64,000 nucleotides of DNA, taken from the NCBI GenBank assembly GCA_950022655.1, contig OX465583.1, positions 36,917,360 through 36,981,359 of the forward strand, in the 5' to 3' direction. Shown one piece after another: positions 24,240-34,730 of this stretch. The stretch's first letter is position 1. Every line of letters begins with the position of its first letter. The notes under the pieces were generated by a model. That model was not told where the DNA came from. It saw nothing but the letters and a program-made list of their open reading frames with translations, and did no database searches. A program made the position numbers and the translations under genes. The DNA comes from Alentia gelatinosa. Taxonomy: Eukaryota; Annelida; Polychaeta; Phyllodocida; Polynoidae.

Positions 24240-24600
24240 TTTATAAGATAAGTTTTAACAAAGAGGGTAGAAGTGATAAGAAGTGGATGAGAAAAATGTA
24301 AAAAGAAAATGGAAAAGTGGGTATCAAAAATGAGGAATAGAGAAAGAGAAAATGAAGTGTATGAAATAAAAGGATGAGAAGGAAGTGGTAGCAGAGATAG
24401 GATAGAGAGAGAAAAAGGTTTGGGATAAAATCGTAAACTCTAAAGTTCAAAGCAATTTCGAAGATGAAAATACTGAAAGATAAAGGTTTAAAACAGTGGA
24501 TGATGAGCTCGAGACAAAGATATGCAATTTCTATAGGAAGGCTGAGATATACAACATATACCCAAATTTGATGAAGAGTGATATTCAATACAAATCAAAA
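24240..24600. repeat. Purine-rich strand (G/A tract)
   Basis: The + strand is strongly purine-biased (agaagtggatgagaaaaatg, gagaaagagaaaatgaag and similar) for about 350 bp. The minus-strand frame 24241-24588, rich in Leu, Phe, Ser and Ile, is a shadow of this composition and not a membrane protein. Confidence 0.6.
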
Positions 24601-24699
24601 TACAAGAGGTAGAGAATTATGGCCCTCAAAAAATGACTGAAAGGAGTGACTGAGCGACGAACCGAGCGATAGGAGGTGGATGAATTGATAAAACTTATC

Positions 24700-25060
24700 A
24701 ATGTTTTGCGGCCTACACGTCGCTGTTCGGATACGATATGGCCCCACTGTCACCGTCCGGCTGCCCCGAGCAGCTCCCCGGGTGCAGGGCGACCCCTTGG
24801 CGGCCCCAACCCGTACCAAGCCCGGCCTATCTGCCTCGTGCACGGAAGGAAACCACTCCCCGGGGGAGACGGGCGAGCTGCTCGCATCTGCCGGGAGGAA
24901 GGTCATCACGTCCCCGCCAACCACAAAGACCGTGGTGTTGTGACCGTGGCTGGGAGAGCGAGCTGAGAGTGAGTTGTGTTGTCATGACGACATCCTGACC
25001 GGAGGGTATGTTGGTGGGAGTGGGGTGGAGGGGGTGGGGGTAGTCGTTCCGTTCTCGCTG
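24700..25060. promoter_or_regulatory. CpG-rich patch with two GAGCWGCTC sites
   Basis: GAGCAGCTC is at 24768-24776 and GAGCTGCTC at 24875-24883. The second is extended to a 13-bp palindrome, GCGAGCTGCTCGC at 24873-24885, where the outer base pair is changed on both sides together. Four long frames overlap here on both strands, as expected from stop-poor CpG DNA. None has a domain or initiation context I would trust. Confidence 0.4.
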
Positions 25061-26525
25061 GAATAGATCTGAGGCGAAAGAGAAGCCATGTAAACCTCTC
25101 ACGTGGAAGCCATGTCGGAAGTCATGTGTGCCGACTGGGCATGATGTAATACGTCTTTGTCAGTCTCACCAAAGGCAGCCCAGCTTCCGCTTTCAAAGGC
25201 CCACGGTGAGAAGCGGCGTTGGCGGGGATGTAAGGCCGTATGTAATATCCATAGTGGGTGTTTATGCCTTCGGGGGGTTTGCGAGGGTGGGGTCTTTCAG
25301 AAACCTAAAAAGTGTTTACATTCTACATCAAAGAATTTTTTTGTCGCTGTGTTCGAGATTAAATCAGATTGCATCCGACCTTAATCTGTGTCAAAAACCT
25401 GCTGAAAATATGGTATGCTCCGCCTACGTCTGTAACTTCAGAATGGAGATTAACTTAAAAACGTGTTTTCTAAAATCATTATTGGATTGAGTTTCTAATT
25501 TAAAGCATCGTGGTTATTTTCCTACACAAACAAACGTCTTTTTCTATAATAGGGCAGAGAATCCCCAACAATGAAATAAATTGCAGTTATTTTCATGGCA
25601 ATTCCGTGGGCTGGCACAAACACCACTATTAAAACATTCACCCCTACAAGTTGGCACTTAGGACAATTTGATGAACGGCACCGGTGGCTGTGGAATATAC
25701 TAACTGTGGTACTATGAGATACCAGTAATTCTAATACTTACGATTTAAAGGTTATGACTTTGAAATCAGCTAACCAGTCCTTCATATGGCTACAGGAGGA
25801 GAAAGGCTCAATAGTTATCAGATATACCCTTTGTGAACCTCATACTATGGTAATCATATCTGACAATCTCCCACCTACCACAAAGACACCCATCTTCAGG
25901 AATCACTTCAAATCCATTCTAACACTACCAGTCCTTGGTAGGAGCCATCAGCTACTCGATGAACAGATTGTGTTAGTTTCAGAATTAGATCCATTTAATG
26001 CTATCTGGATTTTCCTTGAGGCACTTTACGCAGACGTTCCGAACAGCTGCCAGAAAGTGTGAGGCCAGGCAAATGATAAATATACCTGACGTTTACCGGC
26101 AGATAGGTATGAGAACAACTGAAGAGATAATGATTGGGTTCTTTATAATCGAAGGGAAACAGGTAACTGCTAAACGTGCTTTAAGGATTACGTTCTACAT
26201 TTACAAAATCCTCATCCCTTATATTCCTAGAGCTTTCATAGCATACTGAGTTGATGGAGGGACTGTTTTATATGGTAGTCTCTGGTATCATCTTCATAGA
26301 GGGGCTGTTTATCAAGGATGAGACACTATTTGTTGCTACCGCCATGAAGGTTGAATATCAAATTCATCCATTGAAGGGAATTTTAGGTAATAGGTCAGGG
26401 CTTTTATAAGACTAGTATCATTTAGCACCTTATTCAGTCATCCCACTTGATTCAGTAATTAAGTCCTGGGCGAGTTATGGAGCTGATTGATAAAGTTAAC
26501 AATGCTTGGTGTTAGTGTTGCGTCA
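25061..26525. other. No gene recognised
   Basis: The + frames 25128-25490 and 25754-26062 have no recognisable domain or splice sites that would define an exon. No repeats were seen. Confidence 0.5.
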
Positions 26526-26529
26526 TGTG

Positions 26530-26925
26530 GTTTATAAAGAAATAAACGGACTAACGGACGAGGATGTGGTCGGAAGCTCCCCAAGGCCAAACTCCTAACC
26601 CCGCCACCAACATGCCTTCCGTCATCTCCGACATTCCTAATTACCAGACCCTTAGACAGGACTCCAAGGCAACGAGAAGACTTTAAAAAAAGATCCTCCC
26701 TCAAAGACACATGGCCGAAAAGGTGATTCAGATTCAAGGCCGGCGGAGTTGCCGTGGCCGCCTGAGATGAATATTGAGAAGGTTATTAAGATCCGGAGTA
26801 TTAGTCTCGAATCGGATCCCTTTCTTGTCCTCCCACACTTCTCATTGTGTGGGAGCGCCTAATTAATCTCGCCTGTTCCGTTAATAACCACAGCTCATCT
26901 TACGGCCCTCCTGAGCTGCTCCTCT
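26530..26925. promoter_or_regulatory. Enhancer-like patch with homeodomain sites, a hairpin and GAGCTGCTC
   Basis: Homeodomain-type cores CCTAATTACC (26637), GTTATTAAG (26781), CCTAATTAATC (26858) and GTTAATAACC (26880) are spread through a mixed GC region. At 26830-26855 CTCCCACAC and GTGTGGGAG form a perfect 9-bp stem with an 8-nt loop. GAGCTGCTC lies at 26913-26921. Non-repetitive GC-balanced sequence full of homeobox cores is typical of conserved noncoding elements, but conservation cannot be tested here. Confidence 0.35.
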
Positions 26926-26982
26926 GTCTGAGCCCACCCTGAAGAGTGAAAGTTGAAGGCGAGAAGCGAAATGTAAGTCCAA

Positions 26983-27262
26983 AGATGACAGCTTTCCATT
27001 GTTCCATGGAAATCCATTTTTTTTCATTTTCAGTCTATAAAGTCCTTTTTCATTGTGTAAAAAGGAATTTTGTTAATTGAGCCTTTTATATACGCCTATA
27101 CAACTGGTTTGATTTCCCCACTGACCCTCAGGCCTAAGCCATGGCCGGCACCAACATGATTTCTATGTTTTCTTGGTCTCTCAGATGCAGCAAATTCCAC
27201 ATGAAAAATATTTCCATGTTTTCTTATCCCAACTGATATCACTGTAAGAAGCAAAAGTTTAT
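26983..27262 (+). repeat. Interspersed repeat of unknown family, copy B
   Basis: It aligns with the copies at 4183-4460 and 43492-43763 along its whole length. Shared blocks include gatgacag at the start, CCATGGAAATCCATTTTT then TTTCAGTCTATAAA near 27005-27042, gagccttttatatacgcc near 27080, ctgaccctcaggcc near 27120, gtctctcagatgcagcaaattccacatgaaaa near 27175, and ccaactgatatcactgtaag near 27230. There is no coding potential. Confidence 0.7.
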
Positions 27263-29039
27263 GTTCCATTGGTGTGTAAAGATAGAAAATAAGTTTATCT
27301 GTAAATATATCTAACATTACGTGAAATGGTAGTCACAGCCGTTTATAACATACTTTAATAAATAAATATTTGACATATTGGGGTGTTTTACATGATATTT
27401 CAAGGTCTGGTCTCTGTAATCTATAGTGAACTGTCGTCAACAAAACAAATTTGTTGAAATTACGTACTCCTGATGCAATTATACCCACACGTTCTAAAGC
27501 GTCAACATATTATTTGTATTAATTTCTTTATATCAAACTTTAAGATGAGAATCACGTTTTCTTATCGAAACAGGTAAATATATGCACTGTGTCTAATGGG
27601 AAACCTTAAAACTTGTTAACATAAGCTAACAAAATAAAAAAAGGTCAACTTGGCTCTCAGTTTAGGCCGGAAATTCACTAAGAATAGCTAAAAATGCAGG
27701 ACGCTAAACCTTCGTCACCTTATCCTCTGATTTCTTTTGTTATTTCTAAATCTTATTCCTGTTAGACCAAAGGACCTCCTCCGATTAGGGTTTCGTTCTA
27801 GAGGTCTTAAAAGGTCAGTATTTGTCCAAATAATTACTGACTGCGCAGTTGATGCCCTGTGTCTTTCCTTCACACGTATGCTTGTTTGGTGCTGAAGGTA
27901 GGGGTTTGAATAGAGAGTAGGTTGGGGAGGGAGGGAGGGTGGTGGTATTTGAATCGAGCCTGTGGCATTGCTGAATAGTACAAGGAGACTGGAGGAGTGA
28001 CCATTGTGCTATCTCAGATCGTGCCGACACTCGGCACGGCGCCCATTGTGCTGCACATCCGGGCCCTGGGACTTGGGCCCCGGTTCCTAAAAACTAATTC
28101 TTGTATGATTTCAGTTGTTTACCAATTTCCATAACCACAGCCTAGCGTGAAATTGAATGATATTCATTCATAAAGTGATTGACCAGAATACACAGTGTGT
28201 TGTCCAGAAGAGGACCTATCACCAGATTCTGATTTGAGGCGGAGAGTAGAACATATTGAAGTTTGGTATTTAGGAACTAGCCCCACCTTCCACGAAGTCT
28301 CCTGTCAGGTTCTCAAAGAGATCCCGGCCGGAAACGGGAAACCTGATCTATAGTGAAGCAGTGTCTGTCAAACGGAAAATGTCGTCTGCTGGCATCCCAG
28401 TGAAAGTCGTGTCGTATTGAGAGTATTATCCCTGATAGTCTTAGCAGGAAGCCCCCTACTTCCCGCCTCCAATAGCTGACTTACAGCGGAGAGTCAAACA
28501 TGTGTTTGGAGAGTGACTAGTCCCGATTTCCTGGAGATTTAACTACTCGTGCACGCCCCAAATTTATTCGACAACTGGCTTACGTTGCTGCTGGATATCT
28601 TTGCCCACGCGGCTTTATTTGCTGTTGGACTGTGGCTTATATCACCCAGGTCGGTAGCAGGGGATTAAAATGCAACCCTATTCGCGAATCTGGAGTGATT
28701 AATATGCAGGGAGTGAGGGTGGCGGGTTAAATGTAGACCATCAGTATGTGAAGGTCGCCCTCTGTTCACCTCCTCTAGGGCATAACACTGGGCCTCTGGT
28801 AGAATGTGCCTGTGAGGTCTGGTGCCTATTTATTGGCTATTTATCTCACCCCTAGTATTTATGTCCCATAGGCTTAACATTGGGAACTCGTTCTCCATGC
28901 CGCTACGAGTATTGTAGTCTGTTCTCCATGGTCTATATCCTATGCATCCTCCATTCTTGTGTGTACAGGTGTGAGATGAATATAGAAAGCTCGTTTTTGT
29001 CAAAGCCGTTGTTCTCAAACTAATTTGAATGCTATGTGA
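27263..29039. other. No gene recognised
   Basis: A copy of ATGTCGTCTGCT at 28379-28390 opens only 13 codons. A tcgccctctgttca element near 28747 is a weak CTCF-like match. Otherwise the DNA holds nothing I can support. Confidence 0.5.
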
Positions 29040-29757
29040 TATTCACTCAGCTGTCGCCTCGTTCAAATCACTCCACCTCAAACTCATGGAGAACAACGAC
29101 TTTCACCAAAACTTGGTTTCTTGGTTTCTTCTTTAGTCATCCAGTTGGTCTAAGCTGTCTTCCCTCAGCCACTGCCTCGGTCTTACCTCATCGCTGCCTC
29201 AACCCATCTCATAACTCGGGCCTCAATTTTACTTCAGTCCTCATCTTAACGTCCTTGTAGGGTCCCATTTCCCTGAAGCATGTTTTCCATGCAATTGTTT
29301 TCGACATTTACCCCTAATAATGAACCGAATCTCATGAGATTTTGAACCCTGTGAGGTACATGAATCCCATCGTGTGAATTCCACTTTAGTATCAACCCTT
29401 GCTTCAATATTCACCCTAGCTCTTATTTCAACTCTGTACTCTCCCAACCATTGCCTGAAGTACCTGAAATTTGTGCTTCCCCTCTCGCCTCAATTCCTAC
29501 CCGAATCCAGGTCCCAGGTCTTACCTGGGCCTTGCCTCAGCCATGCCTCAATTTTACCCTTTCTTCATTTCCTCCTCGCCACACTTTCCCGCCTCTTATC
29601 CTATTATACCAACCCTCACCCCACTTTGACCTTGGCCATCTTACATTGCTTGACCTTCATAATTACTATCAGCAGCAGTTTACATCCGACTCTGACCTTG
29701 GTCACCTCACATTGCTTGTCCTTTATATTCACCAGTAGTAGGAGTTTACATAACACC
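29040..29757 (+). repeat. Pyrimidine-rich tract ending in a 67-bp tandem duplication
   Basis: The + strand is C/T-biased with loosely repeated cctcaa and cttgcctca words. At its end, two 67-bp units lie head to tail (about 29623-29690 and 29690-29757). They share tctgaccttggycayctyac, attgcttgwccttyata and agyagyagkagtttacat. The 162-codon + frame over this region is a product of the composition. Confidence 0.6.
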
Positions 29758-29859
29758 AGCCAACCACTAGTATACCATTCCTGTTTGTGGTGGTGGGGTG
29801 AAAACTCAACAGCACATATCCGGGGTATTCTTTTAATTCGGGGCCACAAGAGCGTGCCG

Positions 29860-30060
29860 TAATCACGTGACGCGGGCGCATGCACAAAACCGGTACCCGC
29901 AGAGCTGATTAGCGCTGTGAAGTGGGCGGCCGGCAATCAGCGTCAGCCGTGGCGGCTTTGATTGCGGGGCGGCCCAAAGACCAATCACTTTCTGCCGGCT
30001 GCGCTGACGCCCCCTCTGGTGACAGACGGTGGTGAGACTGATGTATATGTGGCGGAGCAC
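29860..30060. promoter_or_regulatory. CpG promoter: E-box, NRF1-like, GC box, CCAAT, CTCF-like
   Basis: In order: TCACGTGA at 29863-29870, an NRF1-like GGGCGCATGCACA at 29874-29886, GGGCGG near 29925, GGGGCGGCCC near 29966, a CCAAT box at 29981-29985, and a CTCF-like GCCCCCTCTGGTGA at 30009-30022 (12 of 14 positions). This set is characteristic of an active CpG promoter. A CRE-containing stretch (tgacgtcatctgc at 30188) follows about 120 bp later. The direction and the transcript served could not be determined. Confidence 0.5.
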
Positions 30061-31499
30061 GTAGGGTTGACGTTATACCACCAGAAGCCTACCCCACTCC
30101 CTTGTCTGGGTGCCTAGAAATGTACGCGTGGCGTATTTATTACCAGGCTACGACGCTTACAGACGTCAGACGCGGTAGCAAAACTATGACGTCATCTGCG
30201 TTTTACATGACGTTTAAAGAGGAGAAAAATGATGGCGGGTAATGGCGAGGTCCGTGATTAGAATAGTTCCACGTCTTTATCTGGGCAAGCGAAGTTTTAA
30301 GAATGTATAAAGCGTCACGGCGGTTATCTATATATTTACCATGTTGCACATGGTATTTTAATTCTTTGTGCAGCAAATTCCTAGAGCAAAAGCCGTCATG
30401 TTTGAAGGATAACCTCATAAATCTCATTAGAATTACACTGTTTGGTTTGTTTGTATGAAGTAGAAATCGTGGGAAAACCTGCTGTCGTGTTCCATCTCTA
30501 CATTTAGCCCATAAGAACTTAAATTGGAAAGATCACAGTAAAACAAATGTAATTACTTAATAGGTCTATAGGATACTTAATATATGAATTGGAAATTAAC
30601 ACAATTTCGCTATTAATCGTTAGTATGGGAGTCGTAGGTTTTTATCGCAGTGTCTTCAAAGCGGTGCGTTGGTTAATTTATATGCATTCAAAAACAAATT
30701 CTGTTTATCGTCTCCGTGTCTTACTAAAGAGATAAGATCTGTCGCGATGAATCTCGGCCTGGAACATCCTGGTTAGCTAAAAATAGAGCCAAGGGGAAGA
30801 GGAACTTAACCATTTAAACAATTATTCAGTCAGAGAGATGATAGTGGGGACTAAGGTATGATAGCTTTATTCCTCACTGTAGTCACGTAGTGCTTAAAGT
30901 ATGACGTGTTAAGTGAAATTTAGAATGTAAATGTGTCTAAATATCTGTACAATGTCGTGCATGTCAGGGAGTAAGCATGATTGGTATCTGGTTTACTTGA
31001 TTTTACGTTCAGTCAGCTTAATTTTTCGCTTCCAAAACTTTACTATGATTTAAGAACCTTTCTAGTTTTCGCTATATATCAGATAGGATGGTTTGTCCTT
31101 TTTTACCAGTGCTGTTGAAAGCACTGCATAGGGATGTTGTATTCTTCAGGAATTTACCCTTGTATTTCTTTCTTACCTGAAAATGGCGTATTAATAGATG
31201 CTCAGACGTAAGTTGGATCTCTGACAAATAGGTGCCTTGAAATAATTGCCATATAGGCAATCGACAATATGATCGATCACTTAAATGAACAATTACACAT
31301 CTGGGGCTTGTATAGTGTACCAGATTATGTAGTAAACATTAAAGTCTGCCTGGCTAATTGGTTTCAACGTCAGGCGGGGTCGCTGAGGGGGAAGCCTACA
31401 GCAAGGACCGTCCGTAGGGACTCTCCCTACCAAGCACTTCGAATTCTCTGCTCACCCACACCTCACGTACCACAGGTGGCAAAGAACCGTAGCAAACGT
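30061..31499. other. No gene recognised
   Basis: On the minus strand at about 31163-31190 there is cattttcag joined to GTAAGA, an acceptor-donor junction with only a short pyrimidine tract. It is noted but not called. The rest is AT-rich. Confidence 0.45.
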
Positions 31500-31990
31500 C
31501 ATTGGATTCACGCTAGCCAATCACACTTCTCAGTTATCTCCACCTGCTTCACCCTCCTCACCAGTCCACCTGTCTGCTGCCTGTCTACATCCCCGAGCCT
31601 CATCTCGTGGCTCCTTCATTGCCACCTGTCTTCTCTGTCTTCCCTCTCCTCCGTTTCTCTTGTTTACCCTCTTTTACCAACTTGTCATATCCCGATATTC
31701 ACTGTTTTCTTCTACCGTCACCTTCATCTCCTTTCATCTTGATGTTTTCAGTATTACTCCTTATTCATTTTCAAACTTTCTGTTGTCAAACTCTTCATTC
31801 TCCTTATCCCTGTCCTCTAGAGTACCTTTTCTCTCTTTGTCTTTGCCCTCTTTTGGTTTACACCTCTCAGCTACCCACTCTCAGCTTTTCCCATTGCCTT
31901 CAGCATTGCTCCATGTCAGTTTCCCTCTTGCCCACACATCCCTACCTACATATTCGCCGTCACCCCTGGCCACCTACAACTGCCACTCAG
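31500..31990 (+). repeat. Pyrimidine-rich tract (C/T strand bias)
   Basis: About 490 bp of the + strand are dominated by C and T (ctcctcaccagtccacctgt, tcttctctgtcttccctctc and similar). Three long overlapping Ser/Leu/Pro/Phe-rich + frames here are composition shadows. Confidence 0.55.
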
Positions 31991-33018
31991 TACACACAAA
32001 CCCGAACGGACGGGCATTCAAATGATGAATCTGCCCAAATCAATTACTGCGCAACGTGCTGCTGCATCTGTAGGGTGAATGCACACTGAGAGCCGGCCAA
32101 GAGACCGACGGAGGCCAGGAAGCAGAGAGTGAGGTCTAGTTTAGGACCATGGTTGAGCGAAACTGATTTTTTTTAACACAAGTTCTGCTGCAGGCAGATC
32201 TTCCACTGTCTTAATATACATATGGAAATGGAATCTAGAAGCAAGGGAGGCTGGGCCGAATTAAGGATAGTGTTTCAAGGGGAAAGGGAGGGGGCATATA
32301 ATAAAAAAGTAGTTTTCCTATAAAAAAAAGATATGTCAATAATTCCCCATGAGAAATTGAATACATGGAAACTATAATCATACAGATTTCTTTCTCTGTT
32401 TCCTATGTTATCTACCTTGACCAAAGGGTTTTCTCGTCCCTTTCCGTGTCCCCTCTTGTCTCAGTGTCATTTACCTCTTTTTATTCAAAATGTTTAGAAG
32501 GTCAGATCTGTGTAAATGTATTCATGTGAATGTATAAAGGATGCAGGAAAAGAGGAAGGAAGGTACAAAAAGGGAGAAATGAATATGGGCGTAATAGAAA
32601 GGGATAGAATAGTGAAGGGTAAACCTGATAGAAGGAGACATGCAAAAAGGTCAGATGGAGGTTAGTCCGTTAAGATATCTGAGAGGATATAGTAGAGACA
32701 GAAGGCCAGGCAGGCCTGAATTGGATGTGTGAGTGGGTGTCGATGTGTTTGCGATAGATATAAGTCTACCCTCCCTGTCATTGAATGAACACCTCTAGGC
32801 GGAGAAATGGCGGATCATGTTATCATCTGGCGCCGATGCCAAGGCCTGCGGGGCGGGCGAGGATGTCATAGATACCCCGTCGCCAGCCCACCCCCCGACC
32901 CCTCCCCGGCACGGCCAGCTAACAACAGGCCTTGGTGTTGTTTCCCATGAGTAGTACATTGAAATGATGATATGGAGCGGGCGCCGACATCCCCCGACCC
33001 CTCGCGCGACATCTAATC
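31991..33018. other. No gene; CpG patch at 32810-33010
   Basis: AAATGGCGGATCATG at 32806 recalls the YY1-like patch near 1243. CCCCCGACCCCTC is repeated at about 32890 and 32991, each within a CpG-rich block, which suggests a short local duplication. The patch ends just before the second ratchet-like site. Confidence 0.4.
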
Positions 33019-33061
33019 CAACTATAATCCCATTTTGCCTTCTGTTTTTTTCCAGGTGAGT
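33019..33061 (+). other. Candidate recursive splice site (ratchet point) 2
   Basis: A branch-point-like CTAATCC near 33013 and an actataatcc follow-on precede the long tract cattttgccttctgttttttt and then CCAG ending at 33055. A consensus donor GTGAGT follows with no exon between (33056-33061). It has the same architecture and strand as the site at 11497/11498, with a still better pyrimidine tract. The ankyrin-repeat exon at 55594 on the same strand is the natural final acceptor. That all three belong to one intron is inference. Confidence 0.55.
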
Positions 33062-33882
33062 GATGTGCTAGCGAGAGTATAAATGTCGCGGAGAGAAGGT
33101 AATGCTAATGGAGTTTTTCGTGTGCTTGATGGAAGGGGATACTGTTACAGCGACTCCAATAATTACGGTTATTATACGTCTCACTAAGTGAACTGCTTCT
33201 TCATGGAGGAAGTATTGCACACTGTGGAATGCATTTGGTTATCACTACAGATGATTTCTGCCTGTTGGATGAGTTATCTTTAGAAAAGATATAGATTTTG
33301 ATTAGTATGTTCTATATATTTAATGTTAATGTCTGCTGACTATCACTTTCTGTCATATATACAGTGCCAGAGTAGCTTTTCATTTCATGCATATATGTCG
33401 GTGTCTCGCGTTTATCCGGCATTCAAAATGCATCGTCTGAATACTTTTCTACCATCCTCCTTTAATAGATTTACTCTCGCTCTTCGATGATCCTGTTTGT
33501 ATAAGATGCCTGGGAAAACGTCCAGCTTCTATTTATCGGGAAGGGATTTAGCTGTGGTGGTAAGAGTGTGGATCTATATGTGTGTTGTCCGCATTAAGCC
33601 TTGGTCCTTCTATTGTTTTTCATTTCTTTTATATCACTCTCATGGTATATAGATGCGTTCTGGCCGTGGTGGCACAACGTGAACTAATAAGGGAAAAACC
33701 ACTGCATGCGCAAGCCTTCAAAAAAAGAACCATTCCGAACGTCTCGAGAAAAACCGAAGAGAGTATTTATTTTATCTAAGCCTAGTTCAGTCGTGAACGT
33801 CTCTTATCTGAATAGAACCACTAAATCTTTCCGATAAATATCTGCCCTGTGGAACCAGTTGACAAATCTAGCAGGCGGAAAA
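33062..33882. other. No gene recognised
   Basis: The stretch is AT-rich and holds no supported element. Confidence 0.5.
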
Positions 33883-34110
33883 AGTGAAGAAAGGGGCTTT
33901 GGGATACCGGAAATGGAACATTGTTCATGTAGGACAAATGGTATCGGATGCAGCAGAAATCCTTCACTGTTTGGACACTGGTTACCCAGCGGAACTAGTG
34001 AAGTAAAGGGTTCTTGGGATATCGGAAGTGGGACATTGTTTCGGTTGGACGCAGGGTACCGGGCGCTGTGGGTATCCAGATGGGGTTTCACTGTTTGCGG
34101 GTTTTTCTGA
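33883..34110 (+). repeat. Two-copy tandem duplication, about 114 bp unit
   Basis: Unit 1 starts at 33883 (agtgaagaaaggggctttgg) and unit 2 at 33997 (agtgaagtaaagggttcttg). Both continue with a gggatayCGGAARTGGRACATTGTT segment and end with ttcactgtttg (33963 and 34086). The + frame 33859-34110 runs through both units but is not conserved between them in a way that suggests protein. Confidence 0.65.
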
Positions 34111-34537
34111 CCTTAGCCTGGTGTTTTATGTGTGGACGTGATGGATTATCCCATCCTAATCCGTAGCCCCCGGAAGGGGAGGTCCCAGGCGTCCAGTTCG
34201 GCCTTACACCGGTCCGCACTCCCGGGTTACAGGGGGGACAATGCCCGGGGACATTGCCATGGCCGCGGGTGGGTGGCCCCGGACAAAGCCTTGTCCTCTG
34301 TTAAGCATTCCCTGTCAGGAGAAACGGACAATAAACTTCCCTTTTTAAACCATCCTATGTTCCTGCTGGGCCTTATCCTGGCCTCTTATTTAAGCCTGAT
34401 CTTATGCCTATCTCTGTGGGTTCCAAGCCTGTAGTCATCTCGCGTTTAGGATATTTATGATAATGGCGATCCTGAAATTATCTATTTCATATGTATGTAC
34501 GCATATCATTGTAGTAACCTCTATATGTATTGCTGAC
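34111..34537. other. GC-rich patch, no gene recognised
   Basis: From about 34160 to 34290 the DNA is CpG-rich with CCCGGG and inverted caatg/cattg and ggacaa/ttgtcc pairs near 34237-34295. The + frame 34132-34434 has no recognisable product. Function is unknown; a regulatory patch is the simplest reading. Confidence 0.35.
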
Positions 34538-34730
34538 TGGGGAGGGTGGGGAGTTTGCTCAGTGGTTAAGGCACTGTACACATAACCCCTCGGCTGAGCC
34601 CCACTGCAACTACCTTTCTCTATCATCCCCAGCAGTGGTAGACTTACTGTTATATCAAAGGGCAGTCATTCCCATACCATGTCGATGTGTCGGGTGGGAT
34701 ATCTACCTAAAATGTATCTCGAAGATTTGA
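34538..34730 (+). mobile_element. tRNA-derived SINE, copy 1
   Basis: It aligns along about 190 bp with the element at 48837-49025. Shared parts are a ggggtggggag start, the A box region tttGCTCAGTGGTTAAggc at 34553, the body cctttctcyatcatccccag followed by cagyggtagact, and a tail with ccatgtcgatgtg. The B box, intact in the other copy, is destroyed here. The short frames over it are not genes. Confidence 0.75.

Noticed and set aside
24241..24588. 115-codon minus-strand ORF with apparent membrane helices
   Set aside because: A shadow of the purine-rich + strand.
29374..29862. 162-codon + strand Ser/Leu/Pro-rich ORF
   Set aside because: Explained by the pyrimidine-rich tract and the 67-bp duplication.
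31269..32089. Three overlapping hydrophobic + strand ORFs that could pass as membrane proteins
   Set aside because: C/T-rich DNA translates to Ser, Leu, Pro and Phe in every frame; all three frames are open together.
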